The notes under the pieces were generated by a model. It saw only the letters and a program-made list of their open reading frames with translations, searched no databases and was not told the origin of the DNA. Below are positions 14,847-23,045 of a DNA stretch of 64,000 bases, one piece after another. The stretch lies in assembly GCA_943370385.1 (NCBI GenBank), contig CALRQT020000006.1, positions 62,001-126,000 on the forward strand, in the 5' to 3' direction. A program made the translations under genes and the position numbers. The DNA comes from BAIKAL-G1 sp943370385 (GTDB taxonomy: Bacteria > Cyanobacteriota > Cyanobacteriia > PCC-6307 > Cyanobiaceae). The number at the start of each line of letters is the position of its first letter. Within the stretch, counting starts at the first letter, position 1.

Positions 14847-16346
14847 CTAAGTATCTAATGGATCATCTTGTCCGAGCAAAGCGGGAGGTGTAGGAGGAGG
14901 CAAACGCACAGGTTGATCGACAAGATAGGAACGCTCAAACTCCATACGCTTTGCTTCACTGAGTCGGTACTGCTTTGCTTCGGCGACCAGTGTGAGACGT
15001 AGCTCTGCTTGAACACCTTCTTCTTGGCAGATCTTGTGCAATTCATCTTGGATCTCTTCGATTGAGACTCGGAAGAACTCCTTTTTCATGTTCTCAAAGT
15101 TAACTCTTCGTAAATTGAATCGCTTATGAAGGGTGTTCTCTAGAGAAGGTGCATCCTCTGTGAAGATAAGCGCATGAACGTCAAACGGGAATGGAACCGA
15201 AGCATCTCCAAGTTCACGGACACGATCTAACGGCTCAATCCTTCGAGTCATCCCGATCTTGTAGACATCCTCGCCAAAGCTACCGACATTGCTAATCACA
15301 TAGACATGACCTGATCTTGTCATCTGCGCTCTACTAAGGGCGCGTTGCCGATTGGCCTCTGCTTCGGCTAGCAAGGCTTCAAGCTTGATGATCTTCTCAT
15401 TTAGCTTATCCTTGTCTTGGTCAGTCGCTCGTTGCGCTTCTGATTTGGCCTTTTCAAGCATATCTGCAAACTTTGCTTCGTCTTTTTCGGCTTGCTCTCG
15501 AGCCTTTTCAATTTCTCGAATGGCCCTTTCTTCTTCTCTCATCTGTTCGCGAATCTGGGCTTGTTCCTCCTTTTCTTTTTGCTTTGCCTCTTCATAGGCA
15601 TAACTAAGCCTGAGTTCTTCGATCCGGTTCTCAAGATACTTATTGCTAATGCTGCAGAACCACGTCTCTCCAAGTCGGTTTATCTGCTCATGGCTGGTCT
15701 CAATGCGTTTTTCCATTGCTGATATGTTTTTATAGCTAACTCTGGCTATGTACGAATCGCACTCCCCGTTGAAGGCTCGTAGCATTAGTTTTAATATCTT
15801 CTTGATCATTGATCGCCCTTGAGAAACCGATTCGTTGAATCGAATTGTCTCAGTACAGAATGCTGCAGCACTTCTGCCTCCCTCGCTGCCATCCATGCGA
15901 AGCATTTGTTTCTGATCCTCACGAATACTTCGTAGAGCCGCCTCATAGGCTGGAAGATCTTCAAAGTCATAACCAGCCTCAAAGTATCCCACCTCCAGCA
16001 AATGGATATCGTCATTTTTCAGGGCGATGGCCTGATTGATAAAGTCCAGCTCATTCTGTGTCGCCTCGCGCTTTATTTCGAGCGAGGATACGGACTCCCT
16101 AATGCTCTCGGCCTCCTGTTCGAGATGTTTTAGCTTGGCTTGTCCTTTCGCTACAATTGAATCTGCCGTCTTCTTGCTCTGTTTCTGAAGTACGGAAGAT
16201 CGCTTTCTGATTCGCTCAGCTTTCTCTTCAGCATTGGTGATGGGTGCGTACTTGCTACGGAGCTTGGATACTTTTCGCTGGGCTAAAACTGCCCAAACTA
16301 ATAGACCACCTGCGCTGCCTAATAACAATGCAATAACGCCTTGCAT
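14847..16346 (-). CDS. SNIPE-like membrane-anchored DUF4041/GIY-YIG nuclease (anti-phage candidate)
   Basis: 499 residues. One transmembrane helix lies at about residues 4-22, a coiled coil at about 35-105, a DUF4041-like region at about 115-260, a second very charged coiled coil at about 250-340, then a T5orf172-type GIY-YIG nuclease at about 346-430. The GIY-YIG signature appears as HVYVISN and YKIGMTRR, with the catalytic Arg, and Glu403 in SLENTLHKRF. This order (membrane anchor, DUF4041, GIY-YIG) is that of SNIPE, described as an inner-membrane nuclease that cuts phage DNA during injection. The match is by domain order and motifs, not by a database search. It is the cassette nearest intI. 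Confidence 0.82.
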   Translation of the reverse strand: MQGVIALLLGSAGGLLVWAVLAQRKVSKLRSKYAPITNAEEKAERIRKRSSVLQKQSKKTADSIVAKGQAKLKHLEQEAESIRESVSSLEIKREATQNELDFINQAIALKNDDIHLLEVGYFEAGYDFEDLPAYEAALRSIREDQKQMLRMDGSEGGRSAAAFCTETIRFNESVSQGRSMIKKILKLMLRAFNGECDSYIARVSYKNISAMEKRIETSHEQINRLGETWFCSISNKYLENRIEELRLSYAYEEAKQKEKEEQAQIREQMREEERAIREIEKAREQAEKDEAKFADMLEKAKSEAQRATDQDKDKLNEKIIKLEALLAEAEANRQRALSRAQMTRSGHVYVISNVGSFGEDVYKIGMTRRIEPLDRVRELGDASVPFPFDVHALIFTEDAPSLENTLHKRFNLRRVNFENMKKEFFRVSIEEIQDELHKICQEEGVQAELRLTLVAEAKQYRLSEAKRMEFERSYLVDQPVRLPPPTPPALLGQDDPLDT

Positions 16347-16630
16347 GAGACCCTTGGAGTAATTGCCATCATTGTGCCTTATTTCGGCGCCAGCTGGGTG
16401 AAATTAGGTGACTTTCAACGCGTGGATGAAACTCTTGTCTCGCTCTGGGATGCTGCTAACTCTTTATTGGACAGTTCCGAGAACCAGAGCCTTCCGCCCG
16501 TTCCCTTCCGAGAACCACTGAGGCATCCAGTGGGCCATGCCCTGCAACTCTTTGTCCTGCAACGGGCCACCCTGAGCGTTATTCCAATCTAGCCGTGGTT
16601 CACGGATCCGAGAACCAACTGGTCGGCCGG
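16347..16630. other. candidate attI region with three TCCGAGAACCA repeats
   Basis: This 284-bp stretch between the degenerate intI and the first cassette has no gene. It contains three copies of TCCGAGAACCA, at 16476-16486, 16507-16517 and 16607-16617, two of them extended to TTCCGAGAACCA. On the minus strand a GTTAGCA box at 16460-16454 is a possible recombination core (consensus GTTRRRY, last base off). Known attI sites also have direct repeats bound by IntI beside a core box, so I infer this is the former attI. Confidence 0.5.
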
Positions 16631-17101
16631 TTACAGAATGTCGGCAGGGCTTTGTATCCCGAGCGGACCGCGGTTAAGCACAGGCGTGTCGAGCATGGTG
16701 GTGCTCCAATCAGGGTGGCCGTGTAGCCCCTGGATGGTGCGGATGTCCTGGCCCCGCTCCAGCCGGTGTGTCGCGAACGACTGGCGGAAGGTGTGGCAGT
16801 TGGTCGCCTTCGTTACACCAGCCTCGAGCACAGCCGGCTTCACCGCCTTCTGCACCACGCCCGGATCGAGATGGTGCTGCCTGCGCCCACCCAGCCGATG
16901 CTCCTGCAGGGCTGGCACCAGGTTCTGCGGCAGCACAGTCAGCCGATCGTTGCTGCCCTTGCCGACGCGCACGGTCAATTCACGCCGCTCAAGATCCCGA
17001 TCTTTCACCCTCAGCCGCTGGGCCTCCATCAACCGCAGGCCGCTGCCATCCAACAGCCCCACCACCAAGGCAGGCTCCCCCTCCAGCCGCCCCCTCAGCC
17101 T
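16631..17101 (-). pseudogene. intI: integron integrase (IntI) remnant: truncated, internally deleted, catalytic Tyr lost
   Basis: The minus-strand frame from 17101 reads LRGRLEGEPALVVGLLDGSG, then LRLMEAQRLRVKD, VRVGKGSNDR, LVPALQEH, GRRQHHLDPGVVQKAVKPA, HTFRQSFATHRLERGQDIRT and LNRGPLGIQSPADIL. This matches the C-terminal half of IntI, including the LNRGxxGxxSPxD ending and the RRHH(L) motif. About 35-40 residues of the IntI-specific insert between LVPALQEH and RRQHH are missing, and the N-terminal domain is absent (a stop lies at 17102). The first Arg, the HTFR Arg and the LxGH His remain. The nucleophile Tyr (family IYTHV) is Asp (LDTPV, codon 16688-16690). Confidence 0.92.
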
Positions 17102-17127
17102 TCAGACTGAACTGCTCCGGCAGAGCC

Positions 17128-18813
17128 ACCCCACCCCTGAACCAGGAAACCCTGCTGTTTGACCCCGCCCAGCCGGAGGCAGGAGCCCTGCGCACGGTGC
17201 TGGCCTTTCCCAGTACCTATTCGGTGGGGATCACCAGCCTGGGCTACCAGGTGGTGTGGGCGACCCTGGCCCAGCGGGCCGATGTGGACGTTCGGCGCCT
17301 GTTCACCGACCAGGCGGACCCGCCCCATCGCCAGGGGGATCGGCGCAGCGATCGCCAGCTCGGCGGCGGCGGTTCGGGCCTGGATTTGTTTGGCCTCTCC
17401 CTGAGCTGGGAGCTGGATGGGCCGGTGTTGCTTGATCTGCTGGAGCAGCAGCGCATCCCGATCTGGGCGGAGCAGCGGGGTGAGGCCGATCCGATCGTGT
17501 TTGGCGGCGGGCCCGTGCTCACGGCCAATCCCGAGCCCTTGGCGCCCTTTTTTGATGTGCTCCTGCTCGGCGATGGCGAGTTGCTGTTGCCGGCCTTTAT
17601 CGACGCCATCGCCGCCCACCGGGACGCCCCGCGCCAGCAGCGCCTGCGGGCGTTGGCCCAGGTGCCGGGGGTGTATGTGCCCTCGCTCTATGCGCCCCGC
17701 TACGGCAGCGAGGGCGAGCTGCTGGCGATTGAGCCGATCGAGGCGGGCATCCCCGCCACGGTGGCCAAGCAAACCTGGCGCGGCAACACCCTCAGCCATT
17801 CCACCGTGATCACGCCGGAGGCGGCCTGGCCCTCGATTCACATGGTGGAGGTGGTGCGCAGCTGCCCGGAGCTCTGCCGCTTCTGCCTGGCCAGCTACCT
17901 CACCCTGCCCTTTCGCACCTCGTCCCTCGACGACGGCCTGATTCCGGCGGTGGAGAAGGGCCTGGCCGCCACCCAGCGCCTCGGCCTGCTCGGCGCCTCC
18001 GTCACCCAGCATCCCCAATTCGCCGATTTACTCAGCTGGCTCGACCAGGACCGCTTCGACGGCACCCGCGTCAGCGTCAGTTCTGTGCGGGCCGCCACGG
18101 TGACTCCCCAGCTGGGCCAGATCCTGGCCAAGCGCGGCAGCAAGTCGCTCACGATCGCGATTGAAAGTGGCAGTGAGCGCATGCGTGAGGTGGTGAATAA
18201 AAAGCTATCCACCGAGGAGATCTTTGCGGCGGCCCGTTATGCCAAGGAAGGCGGCCTGAGCGGCCTGAAGCTCTATGGCATGGCCGGCCTGCCCACCGAA
18301 ACGGAGGCCGATGTCGAGGCCACGGCCGAGCTGATGCTGGCCCTCAAAAAAGCCACCCCGGGCCTTCGCCTGTCCTTAGGAGTGAGCACCTTTGTGCCCA
18401 AGGCCCACACCCCCTTCCAGTGGCAGGGGGTGCGCCCCGAGGCTGAAAAACGGTTGAAACTGCTCTCCAAACGGCTCCAACCCAAGGGCATCGAGCTGCG
18501 GCCGGAGAGCTACGGCTGGAGCGTGATCCAGGCCCTGCTCTCGCGCAGCGACCGGCGCCTGGCCCCGGTGATCGCCGCCGCCCGCGGCGACCATGCCAGC
18601 CTGGGCGGTTGGAAAAAGGCCTACCGGGCTGTGGTGGAGGGGGACACCGGCGGCACCCCGGCGGGCGTCAGCCCCTTGCCCGTGCCGCCCCCCTGGCAGG
18701 AGGTGGTCCATGGAGAGTGGTCCTCCGATCGCGTGCTGCCCTGGGAGCACCTCGATGGGCCCTTGCCTAAGGCCACCTTGGTGGGCCATCGCCAGCAGGC
18801 GCTGGGGGGGTAG
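17128..18813 (+). CDS. B12-binding radical SAM protein (TIGR03960-like), start displaced
   Basis: Recognisable protein from TPPLNQETLLFDP onward, about 560 residues. An N-terminal cobalamin-binding-like domain (PSTYSVGITSLGYQVVWATL, FDVLLLGDGE) is followed by a radical SAM domain whose cluster motif CPELCRFC (CxxxCxxC) is clear. Function is unknown; such proteins in cyanobacteria may be methyltransferases or tRNA-modifying enzymes. There is no ATG, GTG or TTG at the expected start near 17100-17137. The frame stays open upstream to a GTG at 16768, but that part is antisense to the intI remnant. The 5' end probably was altered when the integron settled here, so the true start is unresolved. Confidence 0.85.
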   Translation, partial: TPPLNQETLLFDPAQPEAGALRTVLAFPSTYSVGITSLGYQVVWATLAQRADVDVRRLFTDQADPPHRQGDRRSDRQLGGGGSGLDLFGLSLSWELDGPVLLDLLEQQRIPIWAEQRGEADPIVFGGGPVLTANPEPLAPFFDVLLLGDGELLLPAFIDAIAAHRDAPRQQRLRALAQVPGVYVPSLYAPRYGSEGELLAIEPIEAGIPATVAKQTWRGNTLSHSTVITPEAAWPSIHMVEVVRSCPELCRFCLASYLTLPFRTSSLDDGLIPAVEKGLAATQRLGLLGASVTQHPQFADLLSWLDQDRFDGTRVSVSSVRAATVTPQLGQILAKRGSKSLTIAIESGSERMREVVNKKLSTEEIFAAARYAKEGGLSGLKLYGMAGLPTETEADVEATAELMLALKKATPGLRLSLGVSTFVPKAHTPFQWQGVRPEAEKRLKLLSKRLQPKGIELRPESYGWSVIQALLSRSDRRLAPVIAAARGDHASLGGWKKAYRAVVEGDTGGTPAGVSPLPVPPPWQEVVHGEWSSDRVLPWEHLDGPLPKATLVGHRQQALGG

Positions 18814-18876
18814 CTCAATCCCTGGGCGCTTCAGGTTTGGCACCTGGAATGGGTCAGGGAGTTGGGGCCAGGCCCC

Positions 18877-20223
18877 TCAAGGGGCTGCTGGATCGGCGAT
18901 TTCGCTGGCGCGTTCCGCCGGCCGTTGGCCTGCCCCAGTCCCCACACAGCGCAGGCCCGCCAGCAATATCCAGCCGGCGATGTTGATGCGGCTGTCGTAG
19001 AGGGGCATGTCGGTGGCATGCAGGGCTACGAGCACCAGGGCCGCCGCCCACCAGGCCCGTTCAAACACCGGCGCCTGCAGCATGCCCAGGCGCCCGGCCC
19101 GCAGCAGCAGCCAGCCCACCAGGCCGATCACCATCACCGCCACCGGCAGGCCGAAGCTGATCGCCAGGTCGATCGGCAGGTTGTGGGTGTGGCCATGCCA
19201 ATGGCCCGTGCGCAGGGGGTAGATCAGGCTGAAGGCCGCCGCCCCCCAGCCCAGCCAGGGCCGCTCGCCAATCAGGCCCACGGCCACGGCCCACTGGCCC
19301 AGGCGGGTGATCGCCAGGGGCCGGTGGCCGGCGAAGTGCAGATCGCTGAGGCGTACCCAGATCGGTTCGGGCACCACAACCCGGGCCCAATGTTGGAGAT
19401 CTGCCGGCACCATCGGCAGGCTGGCCAGGGCCACGGCCCCGATCGCTACGAGCAGCAAGGGCAACAGCCAGAGCCAGGTGGCCGGACCGACCACGATCGG
19501 AAGGGCTAGCACCAAGGCCCCCCAGCCGTTGCGCGAATCGGTGAGATAGAGGCTGGCCACCAGGGAGGCGGCCAGCAGCAGGGCCAGGGCCCGCCGTTGC
19601 CAGGGCAGGGGGCGCTGCAGCAGGGCCGCCAGGCCGAAGGGCCACACCAGGGCCAGCCAGGCGCCCGTGATGTTGGCGTAGTCGAACAGGCCCGAGAGCC
19701 GGCCGGGGGGATTGCCCCCCGGGGTGATCCACCAGGGGATGAGGCCACCGAGCAGTTGCCAGGGGCCGGCCCAGCCCAGGGTGAGCTGGCCCAGCCCCGT
19801 CACGATCACCGGCACCGTGCCGGCCAAAAACCACAGCCCCGCCCGGCGCCGGGCCCGGGCCGTGGCCACGTAGGGCTGGAAGCCCCAGAAGCCCCAGAAA
19901 AAGGGCAGCCAGTTGCCCAGGCCCACCCAGGCCAGCCAGCCGCTGGTGGCCCCGAAGCAGCCCACCAGCATCAACACCGAGATCGCCAGCAACCAGCGGT
20001 TGCAGCCATCGCCCCACCAGGGTGCCCGCCGGCGACTGCCCTGCACCAGGCAGGCGAACAACAGCACGGCGCCCAGGAAGGCACTGGCGGGCAGCAGGAA
20101 CACCCCCAACTGGAACCAGCGCCAGCCAAGGCGATCGGCCCCCTCTGGGCGCTCGGTCTGCAGTTGACGCTCGAGCTGCTGGCCGAAGGCCGTCAGGCGG
20201 CTGGGCAGGGAGGGGAACGCCAT
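18877..20223 (-). CDS. O-antigen ligase family membrane protein (IctB-like)
   Basis: 448 residues with about eleven hydrophobic segments and a large periplasmic loop carrying GLFDYANITGAWLAL, TDSRNGWGAL and GHTHNLPID, typical of the Wzy_C/WaaL-like fold. In cyanobacteria one member, IctB, was once linked to bicarbonate accumulation, but the family mostly ligates or polymerises glycans. Start is the ATG at 20223, inside the same operon as purU, whose stop is 5 bases upstream (20228). Convergent with the radical SAM gene. The exact substrate is not known. Confidence 0.82.
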   Translation of the reverse strand: MAFPSLPSRLTAFGQQLERQLQTERPEGADRLGWRWFQLGVFLLPASAFLGAVLLFACLVQGSRRRAPWWGDGCNRWLLAISVLMLVGCFGATSGWLAWVGLGNWLPFFWGFWGFQPYVATARARRRAGLWFLAGTVPVIVTGLGQLTLGWAGPWQLLGGLIPWWITPGGNPPGRLSGLFDYANITGAWLALVWPFGLAALLQRPLPWQRRALALLLAASLVASLYLTDSRNGWGALVLALPIVVGPATWLWLLPLLLVAIGAVALASLPMVPADLQHWARVVVPEPIWVRLSDLHFAGHRPLAITRLGQWAVAVGLIGERPWLGWGAAAFSLIYPLRTGHWHGHTHNLPIDLAISFGLPVAVMVIGLVGWLLLRAGRLGMLQAPVFERAWWAAALVLVALHATDMPLYDSRINIAGWILLAGLRCVGTGAGQRPAERASEIADPAAP

Positions 20224-20227
20224 CAGC

Positions 20228-21154
20228 TCAATCAAACACCGCCGTACGGCCCCGGTACACCATCACCTGGCGTTTGAGGTGCAGGCGCACGGCCCGGGCC
20301 AGGGCCAGCCGTTCGGTGTCGCGGCCCTTGCGGATCAGGTCGTTCACCTCATCGCGGTGGCCCACCGGCACGGTCGATTGGGCAATGATCGGCCCGCCAT
20401 CGAGCTCCTCGGTCACGTAGTGGGCCGTGGCGCCGATCAATTTCACGCCCCGCTCCCAGGCCCGGTGGTAGGGCTGGGCCCCTTGGAAGGCCGGCAGGAA
20501 GGAGTGGTGGATGTTGATCACCTGGTGGAAGGCATCGGGGGGATCGAAGGCCGCCAAAAACGTCGGGGTGAGCACCTGCATGTACTTGGCGAGCACCACC
20601 AGTTCGATGCCGTGCTCGGCGAGCAGCTCCAGGTGGCGGGCTTCGGCGGCCTCCCGGTTGCTGGCCTCAATCGGCACCCACTCGAACCGGGCGCCGAATT
20701 CTTCGGCCAGCGGGCCCAGGTTGGGGTGGTTGCTAATCACCAGCGGCACCCGCATGGGCAGCTCGCCAGTGCGGGTGCGCCAGAGCAGATCCAGCAGGCC
20801 GTGGTCCTGCTTGCTCACAAAGATGGCGACAGGCGGCCGGTCATCGGAAAAGGTCACCTGGAACTGGCCATCCAGCCGTTCTGCCAGGGCCTGGGCCGTG
20901 GGGCCAATCGCTTCCCGCGGCAGGCCGAAACCGGCCAGTTGCCATTCGATCCGGCTCAGGAACAGGCCGGCCCCCTGGTCGCTGTGGTGGTCGGCGTGCA
21001 CGATGTTGCCGCCATTGGCCGCCACCCAGCCGGACAACTCCCGCACCAGGCCGGGCCGATCCGGGCAGATCATCTGCAGGATGGCGGTTACACCCGGGTT
21101 GCCAGCGCTCGTCACCAGTCCAGCCCATACAGGGACTCCAGGCATTGTGCCCAC
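20228..21154 (-). CDS. purU: formyltetrahydrofolate deformylase
   Basis: Hydrolyses 10-formyl-THF to THF and formate, supplying formate to PurT. About 305 residues: an N-terminal ACT domain (ILQMICPDRPGLVRELSGWV) and a formyltransferase-like catalytic domain with VINIHHSFLPAFQGAQPY (catalytic Asn-His) and HYVTEELDGGPIIAQ (catalytic Asp). The start at 21154 (ATG) may be three codons long, with another ATG at 21145. Its partner purT is in the same window at 31593, consistent with formate-dependent purine synthesis. Confidence 0.95.
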   Translation of the reverse strand: MGTMPGVPVWAGLVTSAGNPGVTAILQMICPDRPGLVRELSGWVAANGGNIVHADHHSDQGAGLFLSRIEWQLAGFGLPREAIGPTAQALAERLDGQFQVTFSDDRPPVAIFVSKQDHGLLDLLWRTRTGELPMRVPLVISNHPNLGPLAEEFGARFEWVPIEASNREAAEARHLELLAEHGIELVVLAKYMQVLTPTFLAAFDPPDAFHQVINIHHSFLPAFQGAQPYHRAWERGVKLIGATAHYVTEELDGGPIIAQSTVPVGHRDEVNDLIRKGRDTERLALARAVRLHLKRQVMVYRGRTAVFD

Positions 21155-21273
21155 CGGCGTCGCCCCTGGCCTGGGCCTGGGGATGGCGTTTGTTCGATCG
21201 GTTGCAGTGCATCACCAGGCGGCGAGGGCGGGCAACCGCCCTGGGTAAAGTCCAATGACTTGACTTGTTTTCC

Positions 21274-21813
21274 ATGGTTGCCCAGACACTGGTTGCCCAG
21301 ACACTGGTTGCCCAGAGGCTGGTTGCCCAGACGCTGTCTGCGCTGTTCTCCAGGGTCACCGCTGGCCTGAAGCAACTGGCCCTGCTGGCCCTGGTAGCCG
21401 TGCTCAGCATCGGCCTGGTGGCCTGCGATGGCGGCGGCTCGGCCAAGGCGGCCGTGCTCAGCCCCGACGCCCTGGCGGCGATCCAGCGCCAGGCCGATGG
21501 CTTCTACGCCGCCAAGGAGCGGCTGCCCGAGCTGGCCACCCTGGTCAACGAGCGCAACTGGGTGTTCACCCGCAACCTGATCCACGGCCCGATGCAGGAA
21601 GTGGGCCGCGAGATGCTCTACATCAACAAACTGCTGCTGCCGGCCGACCAGGCTGGGGCCAACCAGCGCGCCACCCAGCTCAAAACCGCCCTGGCCGACC
21701 TCGATGAGGCCGCCCGCCTCCAGGACGGCGATGGCCTGCGCAAGGCTTATATCAAGGTGGCCAGCGGCTTCGGCTCCTACGCCGAGGTGATCCCGGCGGC
21801 CGCCCAGGGCTGA
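21274..21813 (+). CDS. psbQ: photosystem II protein PsbQ (CyanoQ) lipoprotein
   Basis: Lumenal extrinsic PSII subunit that stabilises the oxygen-evolving complex. 179 residues from the ATG at 21274. A signal peptide with hydrophobic core LALLALVAVLSIGLVAC ends in lipobox LVAC, so the mature protein is a thylakoid-lumen lipoprotein. The mature part is a four-helix bundle with the typical RNWVFTRNLIHGPMQEVGREM motif. The first 20 codons are a 15-bp tandem repeat (VAQTL units), unusual for this gene. Divergent from purU. Confidence 0.93.
   Translation: MVAQTLVAQTLVAQRLVAQTLSALFSRVTAGLKQLALLALVAVLSIGLVACDGGGSAKAAVLSPDALAAIQRQADGFYAAKERLPELATLVNERNWVFTRNLIHGPMQEVGREMLYINKLLLPADQAGANQRATQLKTALADLDEAARLQDGDGLRKAYIKVASGFGSYAEVIPAAAQG
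21275..21334 (+). repeat. four tandem copies of a 15-bp unit inside the psbQ signal peptide
   Basis: Unit TGGTTGCCCAGACAC repeated four times head to tail (21275, 21290, 21305, 21320), the last two with single-base changes. It encodes VAQTL-VAQTL-VAQRL-VAQTL and keeps the frame because the unit is five codons. Confidence 0.95.
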
Positions 21814-21876
21814 TCCCTGGCCGTCACGCCGCACTCGCTTCCCCTCGCCAGCCCCGATCGCGACCACGCCCAATCG

Positions 21877-22950
21877 GTGGTTGTGGTCGGGGCTGGCCTT
21901 GTGGGCGTGGCCACGGCCTGGCTGCTGCTCAACCGGGGCCATGGGGTTTGCCTGATCGATCCGGTTGGCGCTGGCAAGCAAACGGCCGATGCCGGCACTG
22001 GCGCCGCCCTCGGGGTTTTGATGGCCCAGGTGTATCGGCGCAGCAGCGGTCGGGGCTGGCGCCTGCGCCAGCGCTCCTTGCAGCTCTGGCAGGACTGGAG
22101 CCACCAACTTGCTGAGCGGGGTTCGCCGCTTCCCCTGCGGCCCGGCCTGCTGCAATTGGCAGCCGATCCCCAGGAGCTGGAGCTCCAACAGCGGCTGGTG
22201 CAGGAGCGCAACGCCAAGGGCTTTCCCCTGCGCCAGCTCAGCCCTGGGGAGCTGGCCCAGCTCCAGCCCCAGTTGCCCGATGGGGCCCTGGGCGGGCTGT
22301 TCTCGCCCCTAGACGGCCAACTCGATCCGATCGTCACCCGCCAGCGCCTGCTTCAGGACGCCCTGAGCCGGGGCCTGGAGCTGATCAGCGATCGCGCCGA
22401 AGCGATTGGGGCCACCTCCGGCGCCGATCGCTGGCGGCTCCATCTGGCCAGTGGAACCCAGCTGGATACGCCCTGGCTGCTGGTTTGCGCCGGCCTGGCC
22501 AGTGCCGCCCTGCTGGAGCCCCTCGGCCACCCGCGGCCAATGGCGCCGGTGCTCGGCCAGGCCCTGGAGCTCCAATTGCCCTCCGGCTGCGACGCGGAGC
22601 TGTGGCCTGGGTCGCTGGTGTGGCAGGGCATCAACCTGGTGCCCCGGCCCGGCGGCCGCCTCTGGCTTGGGGCCACCCTGGAGCCGGAGCTGGCAGCAGG
22701 GGCCCTGGGGGATCCCGCCACCCTCGAGGCCCTGCGCCAGCTCAATGGCCATGCCCCCGACTGGCTCCGGGCCGCCACGCCCCTGCGCCAGTGGCAGGGC
22801 CTGCGGGCCCGGCCCGTGGGCCGCCCGGCCCCCCTGCTCGAGCAGCTGGAACCGGGCCTGCTCTTGCTCTCTGGCCACTACCGCAATGGCGTGCTGCTGG
22901 CCCCCGCCAGCGCCGAATGGGCCGCCGACCAGATTGCCGCTGGCCCATAA
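21877..22950 (+). CDS. FAD-dependent oxidoreductase of the D-amino-acid oxidase (DAO) family
   Basis: 357 residues. An N-terminal Rossmann FAD motif (VVVGAGLVGVATAWLL) and a C-terminal GHYRNGVLLAPA segment are typical of glycine oxidase/ThiO-like and related DAO proteins. The reaction is probably oxidation of an amine or imino acid, with thiamine-thiazole synthesis (ThiO role) one possibility; no thi gene is adjacent. Start at GTG 21877 because no other ATG/GTG/TTG occurs in frame after the psbQ stop. It is 63 bases downstream of psbQ on the same strand, so it may be co-transcribed. Confidence 0.8.
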   Translation: MVVVGAGLVGVATAWLLLNRGHGVCLIDPVGAGKQTADAGTGAALGVLMAQVYRRSSGRGWRLRQRSLQLWQDWSHQLAERGSPLPLRPGLLQLAADPQELELQQRLVQERNAKGFPLRQLSPGELAQLQPQLPDGALGGLFSPLDGQLDPIVTRQRLLQDALSRGLELISDRAEAIGATSGADRWRLHLASGTQLDTPWLLVCAGLASAALLEPLGHPRPMAPVLGQALELQLPSGCDAELWPGSLVWQGINLVPRPGGRLWLGATLEPELAAGALGDPATLEALRQLNGHAPDWLRAATPLRQWQGLRARPVGRPAPLLEQLEPGLLLLSGHYRNGVLLAPASAEWAADQIAAGP

Positions 22951-22972
22951 AAAAGCCCCCCAGTGGGGGGCT
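22949..22972 (-). terminator. intrinsic terminator downstream of dnaK
   Basis: On the minus strand AGCCCCCC-ACT-GGGGGGCT is followed by TTTTTT. It lies 74 bases after the dnaK stop and directly after the end of the convergent oxidoreductase gene. Confidence 0.85.
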
Positions 22973-23045
22973 GAAGCCGGCGTGAGTGAGGGGCAGCGGC
23001 TGCTGCCCGCCATCCCATTTGCGCTCAAGTCACTTGGTCAAGGTT

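Larger units (their letters stand above)
10136..17101 (-). mobile_element. chromosomal integron: attC cassette array plus degenerate integrase
   Basis: Reading the minus strand from 17101 downward: a truncated intI, a candidate attI region, then cassettes each closed by an attC. In order these are SNIPE-like nuclease / attC 14754-14840; broken glyoxalase / collapsed attC 14259-14277; mazEF / attC 13513-13616; membrane protein / attC 12342-12428; Fic / attC 10742-10827; hicBA / attC 10136-10225. Each intact attC begins with an RYYYAAC-like box a few bases to 250 bases after a stop codon and ends in G/TTRRRY, with arms complementary except for extrahelical bases. intI and the cassettes point the same way, unlike classical mobile integrons. 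Confidence 0.92.
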
